NCBI GenBank assembly: GCA_902476645.1
Contig: CABSEG010000026.1
Coordinates: 1 to 31,314 of the forward strand
Length of the DNA: 31,314 bases
Direction of reading: 5' to 3'
DNA from: an uncultured Lachnospiraceae bacterium
GTDB lineage: Bacteria; Bacillota; Clostridia; Lachnospirales; Lachnospiraceae
Within the stretch, counting starts at the first letter, position 1, and each line of letters starts with the position of its first letter. This document shows positions 1 to 8,485 of this stretch, in pieces. Under the pieces are notes generated by a model. It did not search any database, had not been told where the DNA came from, and saw only the letters and a program-made list of their open reading frames with translations. The position numbers and the translations under genes were made by a program.

Positions 1-518
1 GCTCCCAGAACTGCAAAGGTAAAATCCACCAAGTATAAAATCGTTGCGATGAGAATGGCTGCTTTTCCAACGGATACGTCAAACCAGCCTACTATCGCTT
101 CCACAAAAGGCTGTAATACGCCGAACATCAACAAAGTAAAAAACCCCCAGGCAAGAGAGCTGCCCAGACAAATCCTGCCCTGAAAATTAAACTTTTTATC
201 GCTGTAATCCCACCAGCTGGTGTGAAAAAGCCTTTCCATAAGCAAAGAGGTCAGGTATTCCAACCCTGTAGCCACCAACACTCCTCCCGCATATAAAGCA
301 ATCCAATTTTTCTGAAGCGGCCGTAGAATCAAATATACACTAACCGCCCCGACTCCGTAAATCGTACACAGAGGTCCATTCACAAAACCTCTGTTTACCA
401 ATTTCTTCCGCTTAAGCGAAACATAGCAACTCTCCCAAAGCCAACCCAAAAAACTATAAAGATAAAACCAGGAGGCTATGTGATAAAAATCGACTCCTAA
501 AATTTGAAAATCCCACAT
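1..518 (-). CDS. Putative ABC-transporter permease-like membrane protein (PF06541-type), 3' end cut by window
   Basis: Partial multi-pass membrane protein; about 172 residues are visible from the ATG at 518 and the C-terminus lies outside the window. The start follows a GGAAGG ribosome binding site by 5 bases. It has several hydrophobic segments and the recognisable blocks NRGFVNGPLCTIYG and WWDYSDKKFNFQG. The same blocks occur in the gene at 16087-16686 (NRGFIFGPICPIYG, WWDYTEKPFNYKG), so the two are paralogues. The family is annotated in Firmicutes as a putative ABC transporter permease, but no transport function has been shown from the sequence and no ATPase lies beside it. It is divergent from the nuclease gene at 595. 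Family assignment is fairly sure; function is unknown. Confidence 0.8.
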   Translation of the reverse strand, partial: MWDFQILGVDFYHIASWFYLYSFLGWLWESCYVSLKRKKLVNRGFVNGPLCTIYGVGAVSVYLILRPLQKNWIALYAGGVLVATGLEYLTSLLMERLFHTSWWDYSDKKFNFQGRICLGSSLAWGFFTLLMFGVLQPFVEAIVGWFDVSVGKAAILIATILYLVDFTFAVLG

Positions 519-560
519 GTTTTCCTTCCCTTATGACTATTCTATTGTTCCAAAATGCGG

Positions 561-566
561 TATAAT
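561..566 (+). promoter_or_regulatory. Probable -10 element (TATAAT) for the YprB-like gene
   Basis: A perfect TATAAT lies 28 bases upstream of the ATG at 595, in the 76-base spacer between two divergent genes. No convincing -35 hexamer is visible at 16-18 bases upstream, so the promoter call rests on the -10 alone. Confidence 0.4.
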
Positions 567-594
567 ACAAAAAACAGTTTTGAAAGGAGGATCT

Positions 595-1683
595 ATGCTT
601 ACAAGAGAAAAAATACTCTCCCTTCCCATTACCTATCAGGGAGCTTACTTGCCGCAGGATGAAAGTCTGCTTTTTTTCGACATAGAAACAACTGGCTTTT
701 CCCCAAAAACAGCTCAGATCTATCTGATCGGTGCCATCGCCAAAGTCGAACATCAATGGAGGCTTATCCAATGGTTGGCCCAGTCTCCCCAGGAGGAACC
801 TTTGCTTTTACAAACTTTTCTTACGTTTGCCGCATCCTTTTCCAACCTGATTCATTTTAACGGGACCACCTTTGATCTCCCTTTTTTCAGGCAAAGAGCC
901 TCTCTCTATTCCCTTCCAGACCTTGGGAAAGGCAAACATTCTCTGGATATATTACAAATAATTCGTCCATATCGAAAGGTCCTCAGGCTGGAACACCTTA
1001 ATCAGACTGCCTTGGAACAATTCTTAGGCATTCTTCGGAATGATTCCATGAATGGAGGGCACTTAATCCCTGTATATCTACAATATGCAGACACCCCAGA
1101 TCCGAAACTGGCCGATCTCCTGCTCCTTCACAACCATGATGATCTTTTGGGAATGATACAACTCTTGCCAATGCTTTCCTATGCTGACTTCTTCTCCGGA
1201 AAATTTTCGGTAAAAGGATGTGAACCGGACAGGGAAGATGACTCTTCCTTTTTCCTGATCTTTCATCTCTCTTTGGAATCATCGGTCCCAAAGCCGCTTT
1301 CCCTGCCCTTCAAGCATGGATACCTAAAAGTCGAAAATACCTCCGGCAGGATGTTGGTACATGGACGAAAGGGGGAAATGAAACATTTTCTTAAAAATTA
1401 CAGGGACTACTACTACCTTCCCACCGAAGATATGGCAATCCATAAGAGTATAGGTTCCTATGTAGACCGGGAACATCGGATTCCAGCAAAGGCTGCCACC
1501 TGCTATATCCGAAAAACTGGTCTTTTTCTCCCTGTCCGGCATTCCACCTGCGGCTTCCCCCTGTTCTCTTTCGCCTATAGGGATTTGGACACCTATCTGG
1601 AATGCACTCCTGAATTTATTGACGATCCGGATTTGCAGCTTCGTTACTGCCGTGGTCTTCTTTTCGACTGTATAAATCTGTAG
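595..1683 (+). CDS. RNase H-fold (YprB-like) 3'-5' exonuclease domain protein
   Basis: 362-residue soluble protein with a DEDD-type exonuclease fold in its first two thirds. The FFDIETTG block near residue 24 would carry the first metal-binding Asp/Glu, HFNGTTFDLPFF near residue 90 the second, and HNHDD near residue 180 the third. This matches the RNase_H_2/YprB family, whose cellular substrate is not settled. The last 130 residues or so do not match a domain I recognise. The start chosen is the ATG at 595, preceded by GAAAGGAGG at the right distance; an upstream in-frame ATG at 517 overlaps the start of the divergent gene and has no ribosome binding site. It stands alone, convergent with the S1 gene, and ends at a shared terminator. 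Confidence 0.82.
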   Translation: MLTREKILSLPITYQGAYLPQDESLLFFDIETTGFSPKTAQIYLIGAIAKVEHQWRLIQWLAQSPQEEPLLLQTFLTFAASFSNLIHFNGTTFDLPFFRQRASLYSLPDLGKGKHSLDILQIIRPYRKVLRLEHLNQTALEQFLGILRNDSMNGGHLIPVYLQYADTPDPKLADLLLLHNHDDLLGMIQLLPMLSYADFFSGKFSVKGCEPDREDDSSFFLIFHLSLESSVPKPLSLPFKHGYLKVENTSGRMLVHGRKGEMKHFLKNYRDYYYLPTEDMAIHKSIGSYVDREHRIPAKAATCYIRKTGLFLPVRHSTCGFPLFSFAYRDLDTYLECTPEFIDDPDLQLRYCRGLLFDCINL

Positions 1684-1718
1684 GTCCTATTATAACACAT
1701 TTTTCCTGTTTATAAAAA

Positions 1719-1746
1719 CAAAAAGTCTGATTTCTCAGACTTTTTG
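1719..1746. terminator. Bidirectional intrinsic terminator
   Basis: Perfect 12-bp inverted repeat (CAAAAAGTCTGA and its complement) around a 4-base loop. On the minus strand the loop reads GAAA, a stable tetraloop. A/T tracts inside and beside the stem give U-runs in both directions. It sits between the convergent YprB-like and S1-domain genes and would end both transcripts. Confidence 0.85.
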
Positions 1747-1805
1747 TATCTTTTCTATTTTATTTTCTTCACCCGGTTATAATGACCGGAAGATCAAAGA
1801 AACTC

Positions 1806-2903
1806 TTATTCTTCCTCTGTAGCTTCCTCTTTCACAGGAGCAGTCGCTGCCGTGTTTTCCAATGCTTTCATACTCAGACTGATCTTTTTGTCTGTCTCAT
1901 TGAAATCCACCACTTTAGCGGTAATCTGCTGTCCTACCTTCAATACATCAGCAGGTTTATCCACGTGCTCATGGGAAATCTGGGATACGTGAAGCAATGC
2001 ATCCACACCCGGTTCCAGCTCTACAAAGGCACCAAAGTCTGTCATTCTGGCCACCTTGCCTTCCACAATATTTCCCACCGCATATTTCTCTGCCGCAGTC
2101 AGCCACGGATTCTGGTCTTCAAATTTCAAACTCAGGGCAATTTTATCTCCACTGATATCTTTGATCAGCACAGTAAGGGGCTCGCCGACCTTGAATACCT
2201 TCTTGGGATTTTCCACACGTCCCCAAGACATTTCAGAGATGTGAAGCAGTCCATCTGCCCCTCCCAAATCGATAAATGCACCAAAATCTGTTACATTCTT
2301 AATCACGCCGTCTACCACGTCCCCCACATGGATACGCTCAAACAGCTCCTTCTGCATTTGCGCCTTCTTCGCCAATAACAGCTGCTTCCGGTTTCCGATG
2401 ATTCTTCTTCTTCTCGGATTAAATTCACTGATTACAAATTCAATTTCCTGTCCGGCATACTTGGACAGATTCTTCTCATAAGTATCTGATACCAGGCTGG
2501 CAGGAATGAATACCCTGGATTCATCAATAATAACACTTAAACCACCATCTAACACCTGTGCTACCGGAGCTTTTAATACCTCCTGTGATTCAAATGCCTC
2601 TTCCAGTCTCTTGTTGCCCTTCTCAGCTGCCAGTCTCTTATAGGTTAAAAGTACCTGGCCTTCTCCGTCGTTTACCTTCAGAACCTTTGCCTCCATCGTG
2701 TCGCCCACGTGGACAGCCTGACAAAGATCAATGCTGGCATCATTGGAATATTCGTTCTTGGTGATAATGCCATCCGCTTTGTAGCCAATATTTAAAATAA
2801 TTTCGTCATCTTTTACATCGATAACTGTACCTTCGACTACCTCTCCATTATGAATTGTTTTAAATGACTCATCCAGCATTTGTTCAAAGCTCATTTCTGA
2901 CAT
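1806..2903 (-). CDS. rpsA: S1 RNA-binding domain protein (ribosomal protein S1-like)
   Basis: 365-residue protein built of four S1 (OB-fold) RNA-binding repeats, roughly residues 18-87, 103-172, 190-258 and 275-345. The last two carry the typical VTDFGAFIDLGGADGLLHISE and MTDFGAFVELEPGVDALLHVS-type segments. The tail is acidic (KEEATEEE). Four repeats is the shorter Firmicutes form rather than the six-repeat Proteobacterial S1; it binds mRNA and likely associates with the ribosome. Its ATG overlaps the end of ispH by 13 bases in another frame; GAGGAGG inside ispH serves as ribosome binding site. A second ATG four codons in, behind AAAAGGA, is an alternative start. It is the last gene of the FAD oxidoreductase-cmk-ispH-S1 operon. 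Confidence 0.92.
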   Translation of the reverse strand: MSEMSFEQMLDESFKTIHNGEVVEGTVIDVKDDEIILNIGYKADGIITKNEYSNDASIDLCQAVHVGDTMEAKVLKVNDGEGQVLLTYKRLAAEKGNKRLEEAFESQEVLKAPVAQVLDGGLSVIIDESRVFIPASLVSDTYEKNLSKYAGQEIEFVISEFNPRRRRIIGNRKQLLLAKKAQMQKELFERIHVGDVVDGVIKNVTDFGAFIDLGGADGLLHISEMSWGRVENPKKVFKVGEPLTVLIKDISGDKIALSLKFEDQNPWLTAAEKYAVGNIVEGKVARMTDFGAFVELEPGVDALLHVSQISHEHVDKPADVLKVGQQITAKVVDFNETDKKISLSMKALENTAATAPVKEEATEEE

Positions 2904-3736
2904 TCCTTTTGAACCTCCTCAATAATTTTGTTTGGGGTCGATGCCCCTGCGGTAATACCTACGCAACTCATGGAGTGTAGCAAAGTTACATCCAAATCAT
3001 CAAGTGTCTGTATATAGTAAGTATTTTCACATTCTTTTTTGCATATTTCAAATAACTTCTGGGTGTTTGAACTCTGTCTGCCCCCTATGACAATCATGCC
3101 GTCCACCCGCTTTGCGATGTCACTGGCCTCGCTCTGTCGCTGGTGTGTGGCATTGCAAATCGTATTTAAAACACATATATCATAACCCTTTTTTGAAAGA
3201 ATTTCAACTAATTTATTAAATTTATTGTAATTAAATGTCGTCTGAGACACAACACAAACCTTTTTTTCTCCTTCCGGAACAAATTCCAAGGCTTCTTGCT
3301 CAGTTCCAATGACCGTTGCCTTTCCCTGACACCATCCGCGAATACCTTCCACCTCCGGATGACTTACATTTCCGATGATTACAATCTGAGCTCCTTCCCG
3401 ACTCTTTTCAGATACAATCCGATGAATCTTCTTTACAAACGGACAGGTGGCATCCACAAGGGAAAGTCCGTTTTGTTGTATTCGATCATAAATCCTCTTC
3501 GGAACTCCATGAGAACGGATCACCACGGTTCCTTCCTGAAGCTGTAAAAGCTCTTCTTCGGAATTTAAAACCTTTACCCCCTTCTGCTCCAGATCATGTA
3601 CCACTTCTTCGTTGTGGATAATGGGGCCATAGGTATACACCGGAAGCGCAGCCTCCTTGGTCTGCTCATACACCTTGTCCACAGCCCGCCTGACTCCAAA
3701 ACAAAAGCCTGCTGTCTTTGCCTTGATAACCTTCAC
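2891..3736 (-). CDS. ispH: 4-hydroxy-3-methylbut-2-enyl diphosphate reductase
   Basis: 281 residues, the normal length for IspH (LytB), the last enzyme of the non-mevalonate isoprenoid pathway. It reduces HMBPP to IPP and DMAPP with an iron-sulfur cluster. The three cluster cysteines are visible: C12 in TAGFCFGV, C98 in DATCPF and C194 in NTICNATHQRQ. Substrate-binding histidines (H41 in IIHNEEV, H75 in RSHG, H126 in VSHPEVEG) and the proton-donor region around E128 are also intact. The start is GTG, forming a GTGA four-base overlap with the cmk stop codon, so the two are translationally coupled. In many Clostridia ispH and the S1 gene are fused in one frame; here they are separate, overlapping genes. 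Confidence 0.96.
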   Translation of the reverse strand: MKVIKAKTAGFCFGVRRAVDKVYEQTKEAALPVYTYGPIIHNEEVVHDLEQKGVKVLNSEEELLQLQEGTVVIRSHGVPKRIYDRIQQNGLSLVDATCPFVKKIHRIVSEKSREGAQIVIIGNVSHPEVEGIRGWCQGKATVIGTEQEALEFVPEGEKKVCVVSQTTFNYNKFNKLVEILSKKGYDICVLNTICNATHQRQSEASDIAKRVDGMIVIGGRQSSNTQKLFEICKKECENTYYIQTLDDLDVTLLHSMSCVGITAGASTPNKIIEEVQKECQK

Positions 3737-4404
3737 CTGTCTCTCACTTCCTCATAGATTTTTCGGATATGTGAAACCACCTGGTCGATGGTCATATGGG
3801 AAGAATCCACTAATATAGCGTCCTCGGCCTGCTTAAGAGGCGCTATCTCTCTCGTCATGTCTCTATGGTCTCTCTCCTGGATGTCCCGCTCAATTTCTTC
3901 CAGCTGACACTGAACCCCCTTTTCCCGAAGCTCCAGAAATCTTCTCTGTGCCCTGGTCTGTACACTGGCAGTTAGATAAATTTTTAGCTGAGCATTGGGA
4001 AGCACATTCGTTCCGATGTCTCTTCCGTCCATAAGTACATCCTCTTTGCCTGCCAAATCCCTTTGAAGCTTTAGAAGCGCCGCCCGAACATCTGGATTTG
4101 CTGAGGATATGGATGCCATATTTCCCACTTCCTCTGTCCTGATTAGGCCCGTAACATTTTCTCCGTTTAACAGCACCTGCTGGTTTCCTCCTTTATAGGA
4201 AAGCTCTACCCGTATCTGGCTGCAGGCCTCGCGTATCCCTGCCTCATCTTTTCCATCAATCTTTCGCCGCAGCAGATACAGTGCAATGGCCCGGTACATA
4301 GCCCCGGTATCTACATAGAGAAAAGACAGTTCCTTTGCCAATCTCTTTGCAATGGTACTCTTTCCAGCTCCTGCCGGTCCGTCAATTGCAATGTTAAAAC
4401 CCAT
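3733..4404 (-). CDS. cmk: Cytidylate kinase
   Basis: 223 residues. Phosphorylates CMP and dCMP using ATP. The P-loop GPAGAGKST is at residues 9-17, followed by LYVDTGAMYRA and the MDGRDIGTNVLPNA block, all diagnostic of bacterial Cmk. The ATG is preceded by AGGAGG with a 5-base spacer. It starts 26 bases after the stop of the FAD oxidoreductase gene and overlaps ispH by 4 bases, placing it in the middle of a four-gene operon. The cmk-ispH-S1 order is common in Clostridia. Confidence 0.96.
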   Translation of the reverse strand: MGFNIAIDGPAGAGKSTIAKRLAKELSFLYVDTGAMYRAIALYLLRRKIDGKDEAGIREACSQIRVELSYKGGNQQVLLNGENVTGLIRTEEVGNMASISSANPDVRAALLKLQRDLAGKEDVLMDGRDIGTNVLPNAQLKIYLTASVQTRAQRRFLELREKGVQCQLEEIERDIQERDHRDMTREIAPLKQAEDAILVDSSHMTIDQVVSHIRKIYEEVRDR

Positions 4405-4430
4405 TGATCTCCTCCTGGTTGTCTTTCTTA

Positions 4431-5681
4431 TTACTCCAGGCCGACACTCACCGCGGCAGCATAAGCCGTTGACCAGGCAATCTGCAAATTAAATCCCCCG
4501 GTAACCGCATCCAAATCCAGCACCTCTCCGATAAAATACAGTCCCTTTACCAGTTTGGATTCCATCGTGGAGGGCAATATTTCCTTTACCGCCACGCCGC
4601 CCTTCGTAATAATAGCTTCATTATAATATCTAAGTCCCGTTGCCGTCAACTCCAGATCCTTGATTTTCCGCACAAATTCCTGTCTTTCTTCCCTGGAAAT
4701 TTCATTTACCTTTTTTTCCGGCAAAATTCCGGATTGTTCTATCATAACCGGTACCAGTTTTGCAGGAAACAGGGTATGGATAACATTTTTAAACTGCTTA
4801 TTCTGCCCTGCCTCAAACTCCCTGACTAATCTTCGATCCAACTGTTCCACTGTCAGTGCGGGTTTGAGATCCACAGACAGGCGCAGAGTTTTTTTCTTCA
4901 ATGTCCTTGCCACCAGACTGCTGGCGGTAAGGACAAGGGGCCCTGTCACTCCGAAATGCGTAAACATCATCTCACCAAAATCCTGAAACAGACATTTCCT
5001 TCCATCATACACGGAAAGCTTCACATTGCGCAGGGAAAGCCCTTTCAGACGTGGCACAAACTCCTCTGCCGTATTAAAGGGGACCAGGGAGGGACACAGC
5101 TGGATTACCTGGTGACCGGCATCTTCCGCAAATCGATATCCGTCCCCGGTGGATCCGGTACTCTGGTAAGAGTATCCCCCGGTAGCCACAAAGACAGCAT
5201 CTGAAAAAATTTTTCTTCCATCACGCAAAAGTACGCCCTGACACCGCTTTTGATTGATCAAAAGCTTTTCTACCTCACAATTAAGATGAACCTTCACACC
5301 AGCTTTCTTCATTCTACGCTCCAGCGCGCCAATCACGTCAGATGAATGATCTGAAAGAGGGAAGACACGGTTCCCCCGCTCCGTCTTTGTCCTCAAACCA
5401 CTTTCTTCAAAAAATGAAATCGTATCCTGATTTGAAAAACCATAAAAAGCACTGTAAAGAAACTTGGCATTGGTACACACATGTTCAAAAAGCTCCTCTA
5501 TCTCACATGCATTTGTCAGATTGCAACGTCCTTTTCCTGTGATATAAAGTTTCTTTCCCAGCTTTTCATTTTTCTCATAGACATGAACCCTGTGTCCTCT
5601 CTCTCCAGCTACAGCAGCCGCCATCATACCGGCTGCTCCTCCTCCCACAATCACCAATGTTTTTTGATTTTTTTCTTTCAT
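4431..5681 (-). CDS. FAD-binding oxidoreductase, HI0933/aminoacetone-oxidase-like family
   Basis: 416 residues from the preferred ATG at 5681, which follows AAAGGGG by 7 bases. A longer in-frame ATG at 5747 has no ribosome binding site and would lie only a few bases from the predicted transcription start. An N-terminal Rossmann dinucleotide fold (LVIVGGGAAGMMAA) binds FAD; GKGRCNLTNAC, VATGGYSYQSTGSTGDGY and the C-terminal TGGFNLQIAWSTAYAAA are the conserved blocks of the HI0933 family (BaiN/aminoacetone oxidase-like names in databases). The physiological substrate is not known for most members. It heads the operon with cmk, ispH and the S1 gene. Confidence 0.88.
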   Translation of the reverse strand: MKEKNQKTLVIVGGGAAGMMAAAVAGERGHRVHVYEKNEKLGKKLYITGKGRCNLTNACEIEELFEHVCTNAKFLYSAFYGFSNQDTISFFEESGLRTKTERGNRVFPLSDHSSDVIGALERRMKKAGVKVHLNCEVEKLLINQKRCQGVLLRDGRKIFSDAVFVATGGYSYQSTGSTGDGYRFAEDAGHQVIQLCPSLVPFNTAEEFVPRLKGLSLRNVKLSVYDGRKCLFQDFGEMMFTHFGVTGPLVLTASSLVARTLKKKTLRLSVDLKPALTVEQLDRRLVREFEAGQNKQFKNVIHTLFPAKLVPVMIEQSGILPEKKVNEISREERQEFVRKIKDLELTATGLRYYNEAIITKGGVAVKEILPSTMESKLVKGLYFIGEVLDLDAVTGGFNLQIAWSTAYAAAVSVGLE

Positions 5682-5757
5682 GGTTTTTCCCCTTTTTTCG
5701 TCTGTCAAATTTTCTACCCACATTCCATCATTTCCTGATCCTGACATCTAAGCTAAG

Positions 5758-5786
5758 AGTATAACATGGATTTTTTTACAGGTCAA
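5758..5786 (-). promoter_or_regulatory. Sigma-A promoter of the oxidoreductase-cmk-ispH-S1 operon
   Basis: TTGACC at 5781-5786, a 17-base spacer and TATACT at 5758-5763, read on the minus strand. Predicted transcription start is about 5751, giving a leader of about 70 bases to the ATG at 5681. Confidence 0.72.
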
Positions 5787-5815
5787 TTTTCTAATAAACG
5801 GGTTTTTAACGCACA

Positions 5816-5845
5816 TTGGGGCGGTGGCTTTTGCCACCGCCCCAA
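5816..5845. terminator. Strong GC-rich hairpin after the decarboxylase operon, terminator-like but without a U-tract
   Basis: Thirteen-bp perfect stem (5816-5828 with 5833-5845) around a four-base loop, 22 bases beyond the oadA stop codon. Position suggests a 3'-end element for the oad operon. On the minus strand, however, the T-run precedes the stem rather than following it, so it does not fit a classical intrinsic terminator in that direction. It may instead stabilise a 3' end or act with a factor. Confidence 0.5.
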
Positions 5846-5867
5846 AAAGTGATCCTTCCTGAGTCCT

Positions 5868-7283
5868 CTATACCGGATATGCTCCGTTTTTCGTATCAGC
5901 CACGTTTGGATCCACCTTTGTCTTTTGTGCCTCTCTGTATTTGAAAAACTCTGTAGCTACCTGCGGGAACAGAGCATACGTCAAAACATCCTCATCCTGT
6001 TCCTTCCACTGGATCATCTCTTTCTCAATTTTATCTAATTCCGGCTCCAGTAAATCCGCGGGTCTGCAAGTAATCGGCTTTTTGTCACCGATGCATTTCT
6101 TTTGTACTTCCGGATTAAAGGGTTTGATGGTCGCTCCGTATTCTCCGGAAAGAACAGCCTTCGTCTCCTTTGTCACCATCTTATAGCGCTCGCCCATAAT
6201 CACATTGAACACTGCCTGGGTTCCCACAATCTGTGAGGAAGGCGTTACCAGCGGACACTGTCCCAGATCTTCCCGTACCCTTGGCACTTCTTCCAGTACC
6301 TCGTAGTACTTGTCTTCCGCATGCTGTTCTTTCAGCTGGGAAGTCAGATTGGAGAGCATTCCTCCCGGCACCTGATAAAGAAGCGTCTTGATATTCACAC
6401 CCAGGTTCTTCGGATTTAACAAGCCACTCTCCAACGCTTCATCACGGATAGGTCTGAAGTAATCCGCAATCTCTGCCAACAGCTTTTGATCCAGTCCCGT
6501 ATCATAGGGGGTACCCTTAAAAGTCTCCACCATAACTTCTGTAGCCGGCTGAGAGGTTCCAAGCGCAAACGGAGATATTGCCGTATCGATCACATCCACT
6601 CCGGCTTCCACTGCCTTTAAGTACGTCATGGATGCCACACCGGAAGTATAGTGGGTATGTAACTGTACCGGAATCTTCACAGCTGACTTGATTGCCGTAA
6701 TCAGCTCGGTTGCCGTATAGGGAAGCAAAAGTCCTGCCATATCTTTAAAACAGATGGAGTTTGCTCCCATATCTTCAATTCTCTTTGCGATATCCACCCA
6801 GTACTCCATGGTGTAGGCATCGCCCAGGGTATAGGACAGTGCCACCTGAGCATGACCTTTTTCCTTGTTTGCAGCTTTCACGGCCGTCTGTAAATTTCTC
6901 AAATCATTCATACAGTCAAAAATACGAATGATATCAATACCGTTTGCAATGGATTTCTGTACGAAATACTCCACCACATCATCCGCATAGGGGCGATAGC
7001 CCAGGATATTCTGTCCGCGAAACAGCATCTGCAGTTTCGTATTTTTAAAGCCATCCCGAAACTTACGAAGTCTCTCCCACGGGTCTTCCTTAAGGAAGCG
7101 CAACGACGCATCAAACGTTGCCCCTCCCCAACACTCTACGGAATGATATCCCACTTTATCCATCTTGTCCACGATGGGCAGCATCTGTTCCGTGGTCATT
7201 CTGGTTGCAATCAGAGACTGGTGAGCGTCACGCAGAATGGTCTCTGTAATCTTAACCGGTTTCTTTTCTATTTTTTTTGACAT
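5868..7283 (-). CDS. oadA: Pyruvate/oxaloacetate carboxyltransferase (OadA/PycB-type alpha subunit)
   Basis: 471 residues. HMGL-like TIM barrel that moves CO2 between oxaloacetate/pyruvate and carboxybiotin. Visible motifs: ITETILRDAHQSL near the N-terminus (metal-binding Asp19), RIFDCMND, SICFKDMAGLL with the lysine normally carbamylated, and LHTHYTSG with the metal-binding histidines. A post-barrel PYC_OADA domain follows. Classical OadA ends in a biotinyl domain and is about 590 residues; here that domain is absent and is supplied by the separate carrier at 8486-8851. The ATG follows AAGGAGG. It is the last gene of the five-gene operon and probably the enzymatic partner of the OadB pump. 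Pyruvate carboxylase subunit B is an alternative name. Confidence 0.93.
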   Translation of the reverse strand: MSKKIEKKPVKITETILRDAHQSLIATRMTTEQMLPIVDKMDKVGYHSVECWGGATFDASLRFLKEDPWERLRKFRDGFKNTKLQMLFRGQNILGYRPYADDVVEYFVQKSIANGIDIIRIFDCMNDLRNLQTAVKAANKEKGHAQVALSYTLGDAYTMEYWVDIAKRIEDMGANSICFKDMAGLLLPYTATELITAIKSAVKIPVQLHTHYTSGVASMTYLKAVEAGVDVIDTAISPFALGTSQPATEVMVETFKGTPYDTGLDQKLLAEIADYFRPIRDEALESGLLNPKNLGVNIKTLLYQVPGGMLSNLTSQLKEQHAEDKYYEVLEEVPRVREDLGQCPLVTPSSQIVGTQAVFNVIMGERYKMVTKETKAVLSGEYGATIKPFNPEVQKKCIGDKKPITCRPADLLEPELDKIEKEMIQWKEQDEDVLTYALFPQVATEFFKYREAQKTKVDPNVADTKNGAYPV

Positions 7284-7321
7284 TCCTTTTCCTCCTTATT
7301 TTCTGCACTCAGTACTGCGCC

Positions 7322-8470
7322 TTATACTCCGAATATTGCCATGAAAACTCCGGCTGCCACAGCGGTTCCGATTACGCCCGCCACATTCGGGCCCATGGCA
7401 TGCATCAACAGGAAGTTGGTAGGATCTGCCTCAGCTCCCACCTTCTGGGATACACGGGCAGCCATGGGAACGGCCGAAACTCCCGCAGATCCAATCAACG
7501 GATTGATCTTTCCTCCTGACAACTTGCACATCAGTTTTCCTAACAAAACGCCGCCTGCTGTTCCAAAAGCAAAGGCAACCAGGCCGAGGAATACGATTTT
7601 TAATGTATCCAGATTCAGGAATGCTTCCGCACTGGTAGAAGCTCCAACTGATGTTCCAAGCAAGATAACTACAATATACATCAGGGCATTTGCCGCTGTC
7701 TCTGTCAGCTGTTTTACCACACCGGACTCCCGGAACAGATTTCCCAGCATCAGCATACCTACCAGCGGAGCCGTGGTGGGCAGAAGCAGGCAGACCACAA
7801 CCGTAATTACCACAGGGAACAGAATCTTTTCCAGTTTGGAAACAGGACGAAGCTGTTCCATCTTAATCTTTCGCTCTTTCTCCGTGGTCAAAAGCTTCAT
7901 AATCGGCGGCTGAATAATGGGTACTAAAGACATATAGGAATAAGCTGCCACGGCAATGGGACCCATCAATGTCGTCTGTCCCAATTTTCCTGCCAGGAAA
8001 ATGGATGTGGGGCCATCCGCGCCTCCAATAATGGAGGTCGCCGCCGCTGCCTTCCCATTGAATCCCAAAAGGATTGCCAGAAAATAAGCTACATAGATGC
8101 CCAACTGGGCTGCTGCACCCATTAAAAAACTGGTGGGATTTGCGATCAGAGGACCGAAATCCGTCATTGCTCCCACCCCCATAAAGATCAGAGATGGGAA
8201 TATACTCCATTCATCCAGTAAATAGAAGTAATGCAAAAGTCCTCCTACCCCATTGGACGTCTCTTCGGGACTGGCCATAATATCCGGATAGATATTCACC
8301 AGAAGCATACCAAATGCGATGGGTACTAACAAAAGAGGCTCAAACCCCTTTTTAATCGCCAGGTATAAGAACACACATGCAACTAAAATCATCAGATAGT
8401 TGCCCCATGTCAGATTGAAGAAAGCCGTCTGGTGGAGTAGATTTGACAACGTATCTGTAACGTATGACAT
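7322..8470 (-). CDS. oadB: Sodium-translocating decarboxylase beta subunit
   Basis: 382-residue integral membrane protein with about nine to ten hydrophobic segments. It decarboxylates carboxybiotin and couples this to Na+ export across the membrane. The signature GGADGPTSIFLAGKL block, containing the Asp essential for Na+ translocation in the characterised Klebsiella enzyme, is intact, as are the NPLIGSAGVSAVPMAARV and LLMHAMGPNVAGVIG segments near the C-terminus. The ATG is preceded by GGAGG at 7 bases. It lies between the biotin carrier and oadA, with short gaps, in the same operon. It could serve oxaloacetate, methylmalonyl-CoA or glutaconyl-CoA decarboxylase; the beta subunits of these look alike. 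Confidence 0.95.
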   Translation of the reverse strand: MSYVTDTLSNLLHQTAFFNLTWGNYLMILVACVFLYLAIKKGFEPLLLVPIAFGMLLVNIYPDIMASPEETSNGVGGLLHYFYLLDEWSIFPSLIFMGVGAMTDFGPLIANPTSFLMGAAAQLGIYVAYFLAILLGFNGKAAAATSIIGGADGPTSIFLAGKLGQTTLMGPIAVAAYSYMSLVPIIQPPIMKLLTTEKERKIKMEQLRPVSKLEKILFPVVITVVVCLLLPTTAPLVGMLMLGNLFRESGVVKQLTETAANALMYIVVILLGTSVGASTSAEAFLNLDTLKIVFLGLVAFAFGTAGGVLLGKLMCKLSGGKINPLIGSAGVSAVPMAARVSQKVGAEADPTNFLLMHAMGPNVAGVIGTAVAAGVFMAIFGV

Positions 8471-8485
8471 TTTTCTACCTCCAAT

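Noticed and set aside
517..594. N-terminal extension of the YprB-like gene from an ATG at 517
   Set aside because: It overlaps the start of the divergent gene and has no ribosome binding site, while the ATG at 595 has a near-perfect one.
1782..2378. 198-codon plus-strand open frame
   Set aside because: Antisense to the S1 gene, Cys/His-rich random composition typical of shadow frames.
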